In this document: positions 15,048 through 20,812 of the stretch, piece by piece
How the letters are laid out: every line of letters starts with the position of its first letter
Position numbering within the stretch: the first letter of the stretch is position 1
NCBI GenBank assembly: GCA_013696665.1
Contig: JACCYC010000381.1
Location: 1-20,812, forward strand
Length of the DNA: 20,812 nucleotides
Direction: 5' to 3'
From: Burkholderiaceae bacterium
Lineage (GTDB): Bacteria > Pseudomonadota > Gammaproteobacteria > Burkholderiales > Burkholderiaceae_F
Notes under the pieces: generated by a model
Seen by the model: only the letters and a program-made list of their open reading frames with translations
Told to the model about the DNA's origin: nothing
Databases searched by the model: none
Position numbers and translations under genes: made by a program

Positions 15048-15859
15048 CGCTGTTGATCGATGTTGGCAACTCCTCTGTCAAATGGGCCGAGCTGCGATCA
15101 ACCGGCGAACTTTCGAATCCGGGTCAGTATTTGCATCGTGGCGTCGACGATGTTGGGTCGCAGTTGATGGAAGAGTGGCGGCATGTGCCGCCGGGAACGG
15201 AGTTGGTCGGATGCAATGTCGCTTCACCCTCTGTCGAATCTGAGGTCGAAAAGGCGGCACGCACGCTTCGGTTGGGGCGGGTGAACTGGCTGAAAACGCA
15301 GACCCTGTTCGAAGGGCCGGTCAAGCTCGTCAACGGCTACCGTGATCCGGCGCAGCTCGGCGCCGATCGCTGGCACGCGATGCTGGGCGCATGTTTGATC
15401 GCGGTAAAACAGGCTGAAGCGCTCGTGGTGGTCAATGCGGGCACAGCAACCACTGTTGATTGCATCGATGCTGACGATCTGGAGGACGAGCAGGGTCGCG
15501 TACCCCGCCGATTCGTCGGCGGTGTGATTGCACCGGGTATACGTCTGATGCTCGAATCGCTGGCGCAGCAAACCGCAGGTTTGCCGGCCGCCGAGGGGGC
15601 GCCAGCCGACTTTCCGGACAACACCGACGCGGCGATCGTCACAGGAGTACTTGACGCGCAGGCCGGGCTGGTCCACCGAGTGTGGCACCGCTTCGCAGTG
15701 GGGCTCAGCGCCAGACCGCGGCTGATCATTACCGGCGGCGATGCTGGACGACTTCTTTCGCGCCTTTCGATTGAGGGGACCGCAATCGAAGATAATCTCG
15801 TTCTGCGCGGCGTCGCGTTGCGTGCGCGCGCGGAAACTTCTGCCCGCTCGATGGCCTAA
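15044..15859 (+). CDS. coaX: Type III pantothenate kinase
   Basis: CoaX phosphorylates pantothenate in the first step of coenzyme A synthesis and belongs to the ASKHA fold. The 271-residue protein begins MTLLIDVGNSSVKWAEL, with the phosphate-1 loop DVGNSSVKW. It continues with GADRWHAMLGA, the VVNAGTATTVDCID phosphate-2 loop, GGVIAPGIRLMLESLAQQTAGLP and IITGGDAGRL. The ATG at 15044 lies in ATGA with the birA stop, fixing the start; the longer open frame back to 14864 is out-of-frame birA. The birA-coaX pair is a recurrent betaproteobacterial arrangement, both being coenzyme-related. Family members are insensitive to CoA feedback. Confidence 0.96.
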   Translation: MTLLIDVGNSSVKWAELRSTGELSNPGQYLHRGVDDVGSQLMEEWRHVPPGTELVGCNVASPSVESEVEKAARTLRLGRVNWLKTQTLFEGPVKLVNGYRDPAQLGADRWHAMLGACLIAVKQAEALVVVNAGTATTVDCIDADDLEDEQGRVPRRFVGGVIAPGIRLMLESLAQQTAGLPAAEGAPADFPDNTDAAIVTGVLDAQAGLVHRVWHRFAVGLSARPRLIITGGDAGRLLSRLSIEGTAIEDNLVLRGVALRARAETSARSMA

Positions 15860-16083
15860 TGAAACTTGCATTTCTCGTCTTGCTGCTCGTGAATCTTGCA
15901 CTGCTGGCGTGGCAGCAAGGGGCGTTCGGACATTTCTCCGATAGCGGGCGCGAGCCCGAGAGAGTCGCGCGGCAGATTGAGGCAGAGCGGTTCCGGGTTC
16001 TGAGCGAGAAAGAAGTTCAGAAGCTGCGAGAGCGTGCCGGCCCGTCGAAAGGTAGTGGCGGCGACTCGGCCATCGGGCAATAA
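15859..16083 (+). CDS. Truncated SPOR-type membrane protein downstream of coaX
   Basis: This is a 74-residue product: one N-terminal transmembrane helix (residues 3-19, LAFLVLLLVNLALLAWQ), then GREPERVARQIEAERFRVLSE and a charged helix. It is the standard beginning of the SPOR-domain proteins that follow coaX in Burkholderiales, in which an Ala/Pro linker and a peptidoglycan-binding SPOR domain of about 70 residues come next. Here a TAA at 16081 ends the frame before any SPOR domain. In the next frame, bases from about 16050 to 16146 read as a Pro/Ser/Ala linker followed by GMCQLADYRQ, which looks like a SPOR opening. The gene is probably frameshifted and deleted rather than naturally short. 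It overlaps the coaX stop by one base. Confidence 0.7.
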   Translation: MKLAFLVLLLVNLALLAWQQGAFGHFSDSGREPERVARQIEAERFRVLSEKEVQKLRERAGPSKGSGGDSAIGQ

Positions 16084-16275
16084 CCCGAGCTTTGTACCTG
16101 CACATGCTTCCGGCGGCATGTGCCAATTGGCCGATTACCGCCAGGGTTCGAGGTGTCGTCGTCGATTGGTGCGAGAACTTTCACTCGCAAAATCGCGGTT
16201 GTTCGCTACTCTCGCCTCTCTCACATATCGTCGAAGAGAACTTCTGTAGCTGTCATTTGCCTGAACGGAGGTGGC
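16084..16275 (+). other. Gap with possible SPOR remnant and promoter of the chimeric gene
   Basis: The first 60 bases may be a decayed, frameshifted SPOR start (see the preceding gene). The remainder should hold a promoter for the chimeric gene. TTGTTC at 16199-16204 and ACATAT at 16223-16228, spaced 18, are the best but weak candidate. No RNA gene or strong hairpin is visible. Confidence 0.3.
16267..16272 (+). promoter_or_regulatory. Strong Shine-Dalgarno deciding the GTG 16276 start
   Basis: GGAGGT at 16267-16272 is a near-perfect Shine-Dalgarno, though spaced only three to four bases from GTG 16276. It decides the start of the chimeric gene over the open frame that extends back to 16120, because the product then begins with a signal-like sequence. 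Confidence 0.6.
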
Positions 16276-16734
16276 GTGAGTAAGACTGTATTGCACTGCA
16301 TCGCGTCCGGTGCATCGACAGTGGCTGCCAGCGTCGTCGTATGCAAGAGTGCCTTGGCCGTTCCGGCGATGCAGGCTACGAGCCTGGCAGATCTTTCGCT
16401 CGAAGAGCCTGGCGATGTAGTCGTGACCTCGGTTTCGCGCCGCCGGGAACGACTCGCGGCTGCGCCGGCGTCTATCTACGTGATCTCGCGGGACGATATC
16501 CGACGAGCCGGGGTAACGAGCCTGCCCGGGGCGCTCCGGCTTGCGCCAAATTTGCAGGTAGCCCGCGCTGATACCAATCGGTACGCAATCACCGCGCGCG
16601 GCGCCAATGCGGTGCTGGCGAACAATGCTGATGGCCGCGTCCGCTTTGAGGTCAATGTTGCCGTGGCGGAGAAAAGCGGCGTACGGCTGAGCTCGAGATT
16701 GTTGACCGTCGCGATGCGGGTTCGACCGAGTTAG
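16276..16734 (+). CDS. Chimera: TonB-dependent receptor plug N-terminus fused to YfiR (DUF4154) C-terminus
   Basis: This 152-residue product begins at GTG 16276. Residues 1-29 look like a signal peptide. Residues 34-110 match the start of a TonB-dependent receptor: LADLSLEEPGDVVVTSVSRR, then ASIYVISRDDIRRAG, LPGALRLAPNLQVARADTNRYAITARG. The receptor should continue for another 550 or so residues of plug and beta-barrel. Instead, from about residue 118 (base 16627), the sequence is ADGRVRFEVNVAVAEKSGVRLSSRLLTVA, which matches the closing strand and helix of YfiR/DUF4154 periplasmic proteins. The frame is open across the junction. A deletion removing the barrel and most of yfiR explains this. 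The product cannot work as a transporter. The kinase start lies five bases after the stop. Confidence 0.75.
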   Translation: MSKTVLHCIASGASTVAASVVVCKSALAVPAMQATSLADLSLEEPGDVVVTSVSRRRERLAAAPASIYVISRDDIRRAGVTSLPGALRLAPNLQVARADTNRYAITARGANAVLANNADGRVRFEVNVAVAEKSGVRLSSRLLTVAMRVRPS

Positions 16735-16739
16735 CCGAC

Positions 16740-18617
16740 ATGCTTGCGTATATCGCGACATCGATCCGGCGAAAGCTGACCTTTGTGATGCTGGGCACCG
16801 CAGTCGTTGCGTTGCTAGTGACCGCCAGCGCGATGATCGTCTATGAGGCTCGCACCTATCATCAGACGCGGGTGGATGACTTGGTAACTCAGGCCGACAT
16901 TCTCGGAAGAACTTCGGCGCCCGCATTGACCTTCAACGACCCCGAGACCGCTCGAGAGAATCTGGCCGCGTTACGGCTGCGGCCACTGGTGACCGCGGCG
17001 GCGATCTACACCCCCGACGCCAAGCTCTTTGCCGATTTCGGGGGTCCCGATGTCCCCAGGCTCTTGCCGTCGACCAGCGGCCGCGAGGGCTATCGCATCG
17101 AAGGCGACCAGCTACTGGTGTGGCAGCAGATCCGCAAGAATGATCAGTTGCTTGGGACTGTGTACCTGCGCGCGCGCTATGAGCTTTTGGCGCGGCTGCA
17201 GAGCTATCTGGTCATTGTTGGCCTGGCGATGCTCGCAAGCCTCGCAGTTGCGCTTGCGGTCTCCTCCTGGCTGCAGCGCACGATCACCGAACCCGTACTG
17301 GATGTCGCTCGCGTGGCTCAGCAGGTGATGCAGCGGCGTGACTACTCGTTGCGCGTTCGGAAAACCAGCAACGACGAGGTCGGGATACTGGTCGATGCAT
17401 TCAATGACATGCTCGCCGAAACGGATCGACGCGCGATGGCGTTCGAAGCGGCCAATGCGAATCTGCTCTACGAAATGCGCGAGCGACGCAGCGCGGAAGA
17501 GGCGCTGAAGATTGCAGACCAGCGCAAGGACGAATTTCTCGCAACGCTCGCGCACGAGCTGCGTAACCCGCTGGCGCCGATACGCAACGGGTTGCAGATT
17601 CTGCGCATGTCGAATGATGGTGCGGTCGTTGCTCGAGCAAAGGACATGATGGAGCGGCAGTTGCAGCAAATGGTCAGTCTGGTCGATGACCTGCTCGACG
17701 TTTCGCGCATCACGACCGGGAAACTGGTTTTGCGCAAGGGGCTTGTCCTGCTGCAGGAGGTGCTGCGCAATGCGATCGACGTCGTGCGACCCTTGATCGA
17801 TGCCAAAAAGCACACGTTGACCCTGGGTATACCAACGGCCGACATCGAGCTCGACGCCGATGCGACACGCTTATCCCAGGTGTTTGCGAACATCCTGAAT
17901 AACGCCGTCAAATACACCGAGCCCGGCGGAACGATTCTCGTGACCGTGAAGCAGGAGGGCAACACGGTTGAGGTGCGGGTTGCCGACACCGGCGTGGGTA
18001 TCGATCGCGACAAGTTGGCACAGGTCTTCGAGATGTTCACACAGTTCGACGCTTCGATCGAGCGCACGCATGGCGGGCTCGGTGTCGGCATGGCACTGTC
18101 AAAGCAGCTGGTCGAGATGCACGAGGGAACCATTGCCGTCCATAGCGATGGCGTGGGCAATGGCAGCACGTTCGTGGTTCGGCTACCCGTCGGCGTGTGC
18201 GCTGTTCGCGCGGTTCCATTGGCGTCGAGCGCGCCGCGCCGGTCGACATCGAAACGCGTTTTACTGGTCGACGACAACCGCGACTTCGTGACCAGCCTGG
18301 CCGCCTTGCTGCAGCTCGAGGGCCACGACGTCAGGATGACGTATGAAGCAATGTCGGCCGTGACCGTTGCCGAAAACTTTCGCCCGCACATTGCATTCCT
18401 AGACCTGGGGATGCCAAAGGTCAGTGGATACGAGCTCGCACGCCAGCTCCGCGCGCAGGCATGCAACAGCGAGACGGTGCTCGTTGCAGTGACTGGATGG
18501 GATAAGGAAAAGGACCGTCAGATGTCGCGCGAAGCAGGTTTCGATCTGCACCTGGTAAAGCCGGTGGACCCCGACCAGATTATCGATGCCGTGCGGAACG
18601 CAGCCGCGGCACACTGA
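16740..18617 (+). CDS. Hybrid sensor histidine kinase with C-terminal receiver domain
   Basis: This 625-residue membrane kinase has, in order: transmembrane helix 1 (about 15-36); a periplasmic sensor of the CHASE8 type (37-150, with TQADILGRTSAPALTFNDPETARENLAAL); helix 2 (156-178); HAMP (179-232); a HisKA dimerisation domain with phospho-acceptor His 272 in ATLAHELRNPLAP; and an ATPase domain with N-box NILNNAVKYTE (Asn 388), DTGVGI at 416-421 and a GGLGVGMAL lid. The receiver domain (about 506-622) has acidic pair D511/D512, phospho-acceptor Asp 555 in FLDLGMPK, Thr 585 and Lys 607. All catalytic residues are intact. It has no separate regulator in the window, so it probably signals through a phosphotransfer protein. 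The upstream chimera suggests its former partners were a TonB receptor and YfiR. Confidence 0.95.
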   Translation: MLAYIATSIRRKLTFVMLGTAVVALLVTASAMIVYEARTYHQTRVDDLVTQADILGRTSAPALTFNDPETARENLAALRLRPLVTAAAIYTPDAKLFADFGGPDVPRLLPSTSGREGYRIEGDQLLVWQQIRKNDQLLGTVYLRARYELLARLQSYLVIVGLAMLASLAVALAVSSWLQRTITEPVLDVARVAQQVMQRRDYSLRVRKTSNDEVGILVDAFNDMLAETDRRAMAFEAANANLLYEMRERRSAEEALKIADQRKDEFLATLAHELRNPLAPIRNGLQILRMSNDGAVVARAKDMMERQLQQMVSLVDDLLDVSRITTGKLVLRKGLVLLQEVLRNAIDVVRPLIDAKKHTLTLGIPTADIELDADATRLSQVFANILNNAVKYTEPGGTILVTVKQEGNTVEVRVADTGVGIDRDKLAQVFEMFTQFDASIERTHGGLGVGMALSKQLVEMHEGTIAVHSDGVGNGSTFVVRLPVGVCAVRAVPLASSAPRRSTSKRVLLVDDNRDFVTSLAALLQLEGHDVRMTYEAMSAVTVAENFRPHIAFLDLGMPKVSGYELARQLRAQACNSETVLVAVTGWDKEKDRQMSREAGFDLHLVKPVDPDQIIDAVRNAAAAH

Positions 18618-18624
18618 ACAACGT

Positions 18625-19368
18625 TTAACGCCAGCGGTTGATCAAGTCGACTACACACCTGATCGGTTCGCCACGCAGATGCGTGCTGTGCGAAAAAGCA
18701 ACCTGCAGCGCCGCGGGTCGCAAGATGCAGGCAACCTCGTCCGCAACGTCGTCGGTGATGTGCCATAGCATCGCGCCTGATACGCCGTCGAGCTCCGGAG
18801 ACCATATGGTCACGCCGTCGATCCGCTCGGCAGTGCGCGAATACGCGTACCGGTCTGCGTCGATCGCACCGGTAAACAATACGAGCGGCTTGACGTAGAT
18901 ACGCCCATTGACGCGCCGCGCATTGCACGCGGGATAGCCGGCCAGTACGTAGCTGGAGGCGTCACCCGACCGCTGCATCGACTCGTCGGGGATTGAGCTC
19001 ACCTGCCAGTTTTCGCACAACCTGTAAGCCAGCGGATTTGCAATCCACACAATCGCAACATCGTTGACCTGATGGCTGACTACGTGGACGCGTACCGAGC
19101 GCAATTTGATGCTGCGGCCGTCGCGCGGCAGTGCGACCGCAATGTCACCCTCACGAGCATGCTCGAAGATATGCGCCGCGGTCACCAGCCCTACGCGATC
19201 TCCGTCTCGCACCAGCGCCGCGGTGGCAAGCGGCTCAGCGCGGCCATCTTTAAATAGAGACAACGGAACCGCGCGTCGCAACAGCGCATCGCTGATCGCT
19301 TGAGCGCGTGCGGGCGATATGCGCGCGCCGACGCGGATCGGGATGGTTTCGACAGCGTGCCAAGGCAT
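18625..19368 (-). CDS. Cytoplasmic trypsin-like serine protease domain protein
   Basis: This protein of about 247 residues has a chymotrypsin-like triad. His 66 lies in GLVTAAHIFEH, Asp 103 in VNDVAIVWIA and Ser 197 in LDGVSGAMLWH, in the right order and spacing. No signal peptide or membrane segment is visible, which is unusual because most bacterial members of this fold are secreted or periplasmic; related cytoplasmic forms are often small stand-alone domains. ATG 19368 is chosen, although no Shine-Dalgarno is seen; a TTG at 19425 would overlap the HIT gene. The gene is convergent with the kinase, with seven bases between stops. The substrate is unknown, and loss of activity cannot be excluded since the oxyanion loop GVSGA differs slightly from the standard GDSGG. 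Confidence 0.82.
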   Translation of the reverse strand: MPWHAVETIPIRVGARISPARAQAISDALLRRAVPLSLFKDGRAEPLATAALVRDGDRVGLVTAAHIFEHAREGDIAVALPRDGRSIKLRSVRVHVVSHQVNDVAIVWIANPLAYRLCENWQVSSIPDESMQRSGDASSYVLAGYPACNARRVNGRIYVKPLVLFTGAIDADRYAYSRTAERIDGVTIWSPELDGVSGAMLWHITDDVADEVACILRPAALQVAFSHSTHLRGEPIRCVVDLINRWR

Positions 19369-19396
19369 ACCGCACGCTAACGCATTCCAAATGCTG

Positions 19397-19831
19397 TTAA
19401 TTGATTCGCGAAACGCTTTCGGCAATCATTTCGCCCAGCCGGTTAACGGCTTCACGGCGCTCCGCGAGCTCTGTTTCATCCGGGGTGCGCTGCGGCGTGC
19501 CCCATACCGGTTGCGGGAAGTGCAGATCGTCGGCAAAGCGTGCGATAACGTGCCAGTGCAGGTGCGGGGTCAGATTGCCCAGGCTGGCAAGATTGATCTT
19601 CAGAGGATTGAGCACGGCACGCTGTGCGGATTCGACTGCGAATACCGTCTTCATCAGGCGGTCGCGCTCGTCCTGACGAAGCTCGGTCATCTCGCGCACG
19701 TGGTCGTTCCAGATCACGCGAACGTAACCGGGATAGTTGGGTTCGTCGACCAGCGTCACGCGCAGCCATTCGTTAGCCAGTACCAGCCGGCCACCCTCGG
19801 TCTTGCACAGCTCGCAATCGGCCACTCTCAC
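19397..19831 (-). CDS. HIT family nucleotide hydrolase/transferase
   Basis: This 144-residue protein carries the histidine triad H90-L-H92-W-H94 in LTPHLHWHVIARF, which cleaves nucleoside phosphoramidates or dinucleotide polyphosphates. C6 and C9 in DCELC, close to the N-terminus, could bind zinc as in some HIT proteins. WNDHVREMTEL is the usual helix after the second strand. The start is GTG 19831; GTG 19825 is equally possible. It begins three bases after the stop of the Fe-S oxidoreductase gene, so the two are co-transcribed. The native substrate is unknown; the closest general comparison is Ap4A hydrolase or Hint-type enzymes. Confidence 0.94.
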   Translation of the reverse strand: MRVADCELCKTEGGRLVLANEWLRVTLVDEPNYPGYVRVIWNDHVREMTELRQDERDRLMKTVFAVESAQRAVLNPLKINLASLGNLTPHLHWHVIARFADDLHFPQPVWGTPQRTPDETELAERREAVNRLGEMIAESVSRIN

Positions 19832-19834
19832 CGG

Positions 19835-20812
19835 CTACACCAGAACGCGCTCGATACCGCCGTGGTTGGCGCGCTCGACGTACGCGGGCAGCCAGTCGGC
19901 CCCGAGAACGTGACGCGCCATTTCGACCACGATGTAGTCTGCGTCGATGTCAGCATCGTGGTTGTAGCGTTTCAGGCCTTGCAGGCACGACGGGCAGGAC
20001 GTCAGCACTTTGACGTCGCCAGAGAACCCGTCGGCGCGCAACTTGTCGGCGCCGGCACGCACCTCTCGTTCCTTCCGGAAGCGCACCTGCGTCGCCACAT
20101 CGGGGCGCGCAATTGCAAACGTACCTGATTCCCCGCAGCAGCGATCGTTGTTCTCGATCACCACGTTGTCAACGGTGCTGACCAGCGCATTGACTGTCTT
20201 CAGCGGCGCCTGCAACTTCATCGGCGAGTGACACGGATCGTGATACATGTAGCGCACGCCGGTGACGCCTTCGATCCGAATATTTTTTTCGAGCAAATAT
20301 TCGTGGATGTCGATGATGCGGCAGCCGGGGAAGATCGACTCGAATTGGTAGCCCTGCAACTGGTCGTAACAGGTGCCGCAGCTCACCACGACGGTCTTGA
20401 TGTCCAGATAATTCAGCGTGTTGGCGACCCGGTGAAACAGCACGCGATTGTCGGTAATGATCTTCTCGGCCTTGTCGAACTGACCCGCGCCGCGCTGCGG
20501 GTAGCCACAGCACAGATAACCCGGTGGCAGCACTGTCTGTACGCCGGCGTGCCACAACATGGCCTGCGTTGCCAACCCGACCTGCGAGAACAGGCGTTCG
20601 GAACCGCAGCCTGGAAAGTAAAACACCGCCTCGGTTTCGCTGGTGGTTGTTTGCGGATCGCGAATGATCGGCACATAGCGCGAGTCTTCGATGTCGAGCA
20701 GCGCGCGCGCCGTCTTCTTCGGCAGATTGCCGGGCATCTTCTTGTTGATGAAGTGGACCACCTGCTCGGTCATCTTCGGCCGGCCGCCGGTCGTCGACGG
20801 CGGGTTGCGCAC
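19835..20812 (-). CDS. C-terminal part of a large FAD/Fe-S oxidoreductase (CCG domains)
   Basis: The final 325 residues of a longer protein are seen; the frame stays open to the window edge. Two cysteine-rich CCG (heterodisulfide-reductase-like) units are present. The first has YFPGCGSERLF and YLCCGYPQRG, then VVSCGTCYDQL. The second has YHDPCHSPMKL and DRCCGESGTFA, then LTSCPSCLQGL. Such domains bind non-canonical Fe-S clusters and occur in GlpC, LldE and lactate or glycolate dehydrogenases. In Betaproteobacteria this tail usually belongs to a protein of about 1,300 residues with an N-terminal DUF3683 and an FAD-binding dehydrogenase domain, which is likely here but lies outside the window. 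The electron donor is unknown, perhaps a 2-hydroxy acid. Confidence 0.9.
   Translation of the reverse strand: MRNPPSTTGGRPKMTEQVVHFINKKMPGNLPKKTARALLDIEDSRYVPIIRDPQTTTSETEAVFYFPGCGSERLFSQVGLATQAMLWHAGVQTVLPPGYLCCGYPQRGAGQFDKAEKIITDNRVLFHRVANTLNYLDIKTVVVSCGTCYDQLQGYQFESIFPGCRIIDIHEYLLEKNIRIEGVTGVRYMYHDPCHSPMKLQAPLKTVNALVSTVDNVVIENNDRCCGESGTFAIARPDVATQVRFRKEREVRAGADKLRADGFSGDVKVLTSCPSCLQGLKRYNHDADIDADYIVVEMARHVLGADWLPAYVERANHGGIERVLV

Noticed and set aside
15224..16126. Minus-strand open frame (300 codons) opposite coaX
   Set aside because: No motif, no Shine-Dalgarno, low-complexity Arg-rich product; coaX is unambiguous on the other strand.
16120..16275. Longer start for the chimeric gene at 16120
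   Set aside because: The added 52 residues are basic and have no similarity to receptor signal peptides, whereas GGAGGT directly precedes GTG 16276.
17468..18466. Minus-strand open frame (332 codons) opposite the histidine kinase
   Set aside because: Ser/Arg/Thr-rich shadow of the kinase reading frame with no domain pattern; the plus-strand kinase has every catalytic residue.

Overview
The window looks like chromosomal DNA from a betaproteobacterium, most likely of the order Burkholderiales. The sequence is GC-rich with strong G/C third-position codon bias. The gene orders rsmI/lppC-yraN-dolP, dacA-dat-DUF493-lipB-lipA and birA-coaX-SPOR are, as I know them, betaproteobacterial arrangements. 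No rRNA, tRNA, CRISPR array, prophage or insertion sequence was seen. Coding density is very high: no stretch longer than about 200 bases lacks a gene.

Region 1 (1-3320) is envelope housekeeping. It holds the tail of rlpA, then rsmI on the minus strand. Divergent from rsmI are lppC (penicillin-binding protein activator), yraN and the outer-membrane lipoprotein dolP. Region 2 (3363-7031) carries a lemA, small two-helix membrane protein, M48 protease operon. It is followed by a lysine-rich histone H1-like protein and a tiny four-cysteine protein whose stop codon interlocks with that of lipA.

Region 3 (7028-14081) is a long minus-strand run. Read in its own direction it goes VanZ-family membrane protein, 2Fe-2S ferredoxin, alpha/beta hydrolase, an unrecognised 178-residue protein, D,D-carboxypeptidase dacA, D-amino-acid aminotransferase, DUF493, lipB and lipA. 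DacA releases D-alanine, the aminotransferase can turn it into pyruvate, and LipB/LipA make the lipoyl cofactor that pyruvate dehydrogenase uses.

Region 4 (14202-18617) is a plus-strand run of birA, coaX, a truncated SPOR-type protein, a chimeric gene and a large hybrid histidine kinase. The chimera joins the start of a TonB-dependent receptor plug domain in frame to the last ~35 residues of a YfiR (DUF4154) protein. It looks like the scar of a deletion of roughly 2 kb through a receptor-yfiR-kinase signalling locus. It is the most unusual thing in the window.

Region 5 (18625-20812, minus strand) holds the C-terminal part of a large Fe-S oxidoreductase running off the window edge, a HIT-family protein and a cytoplasmic trypsin-like protease convergent with the kinase. 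I did not find a wholly new defence or mobile system. The candidates for new biology are the chimera with its kinase, the lemA operon with its TerB-like protease tail, and the small cysteine protein.
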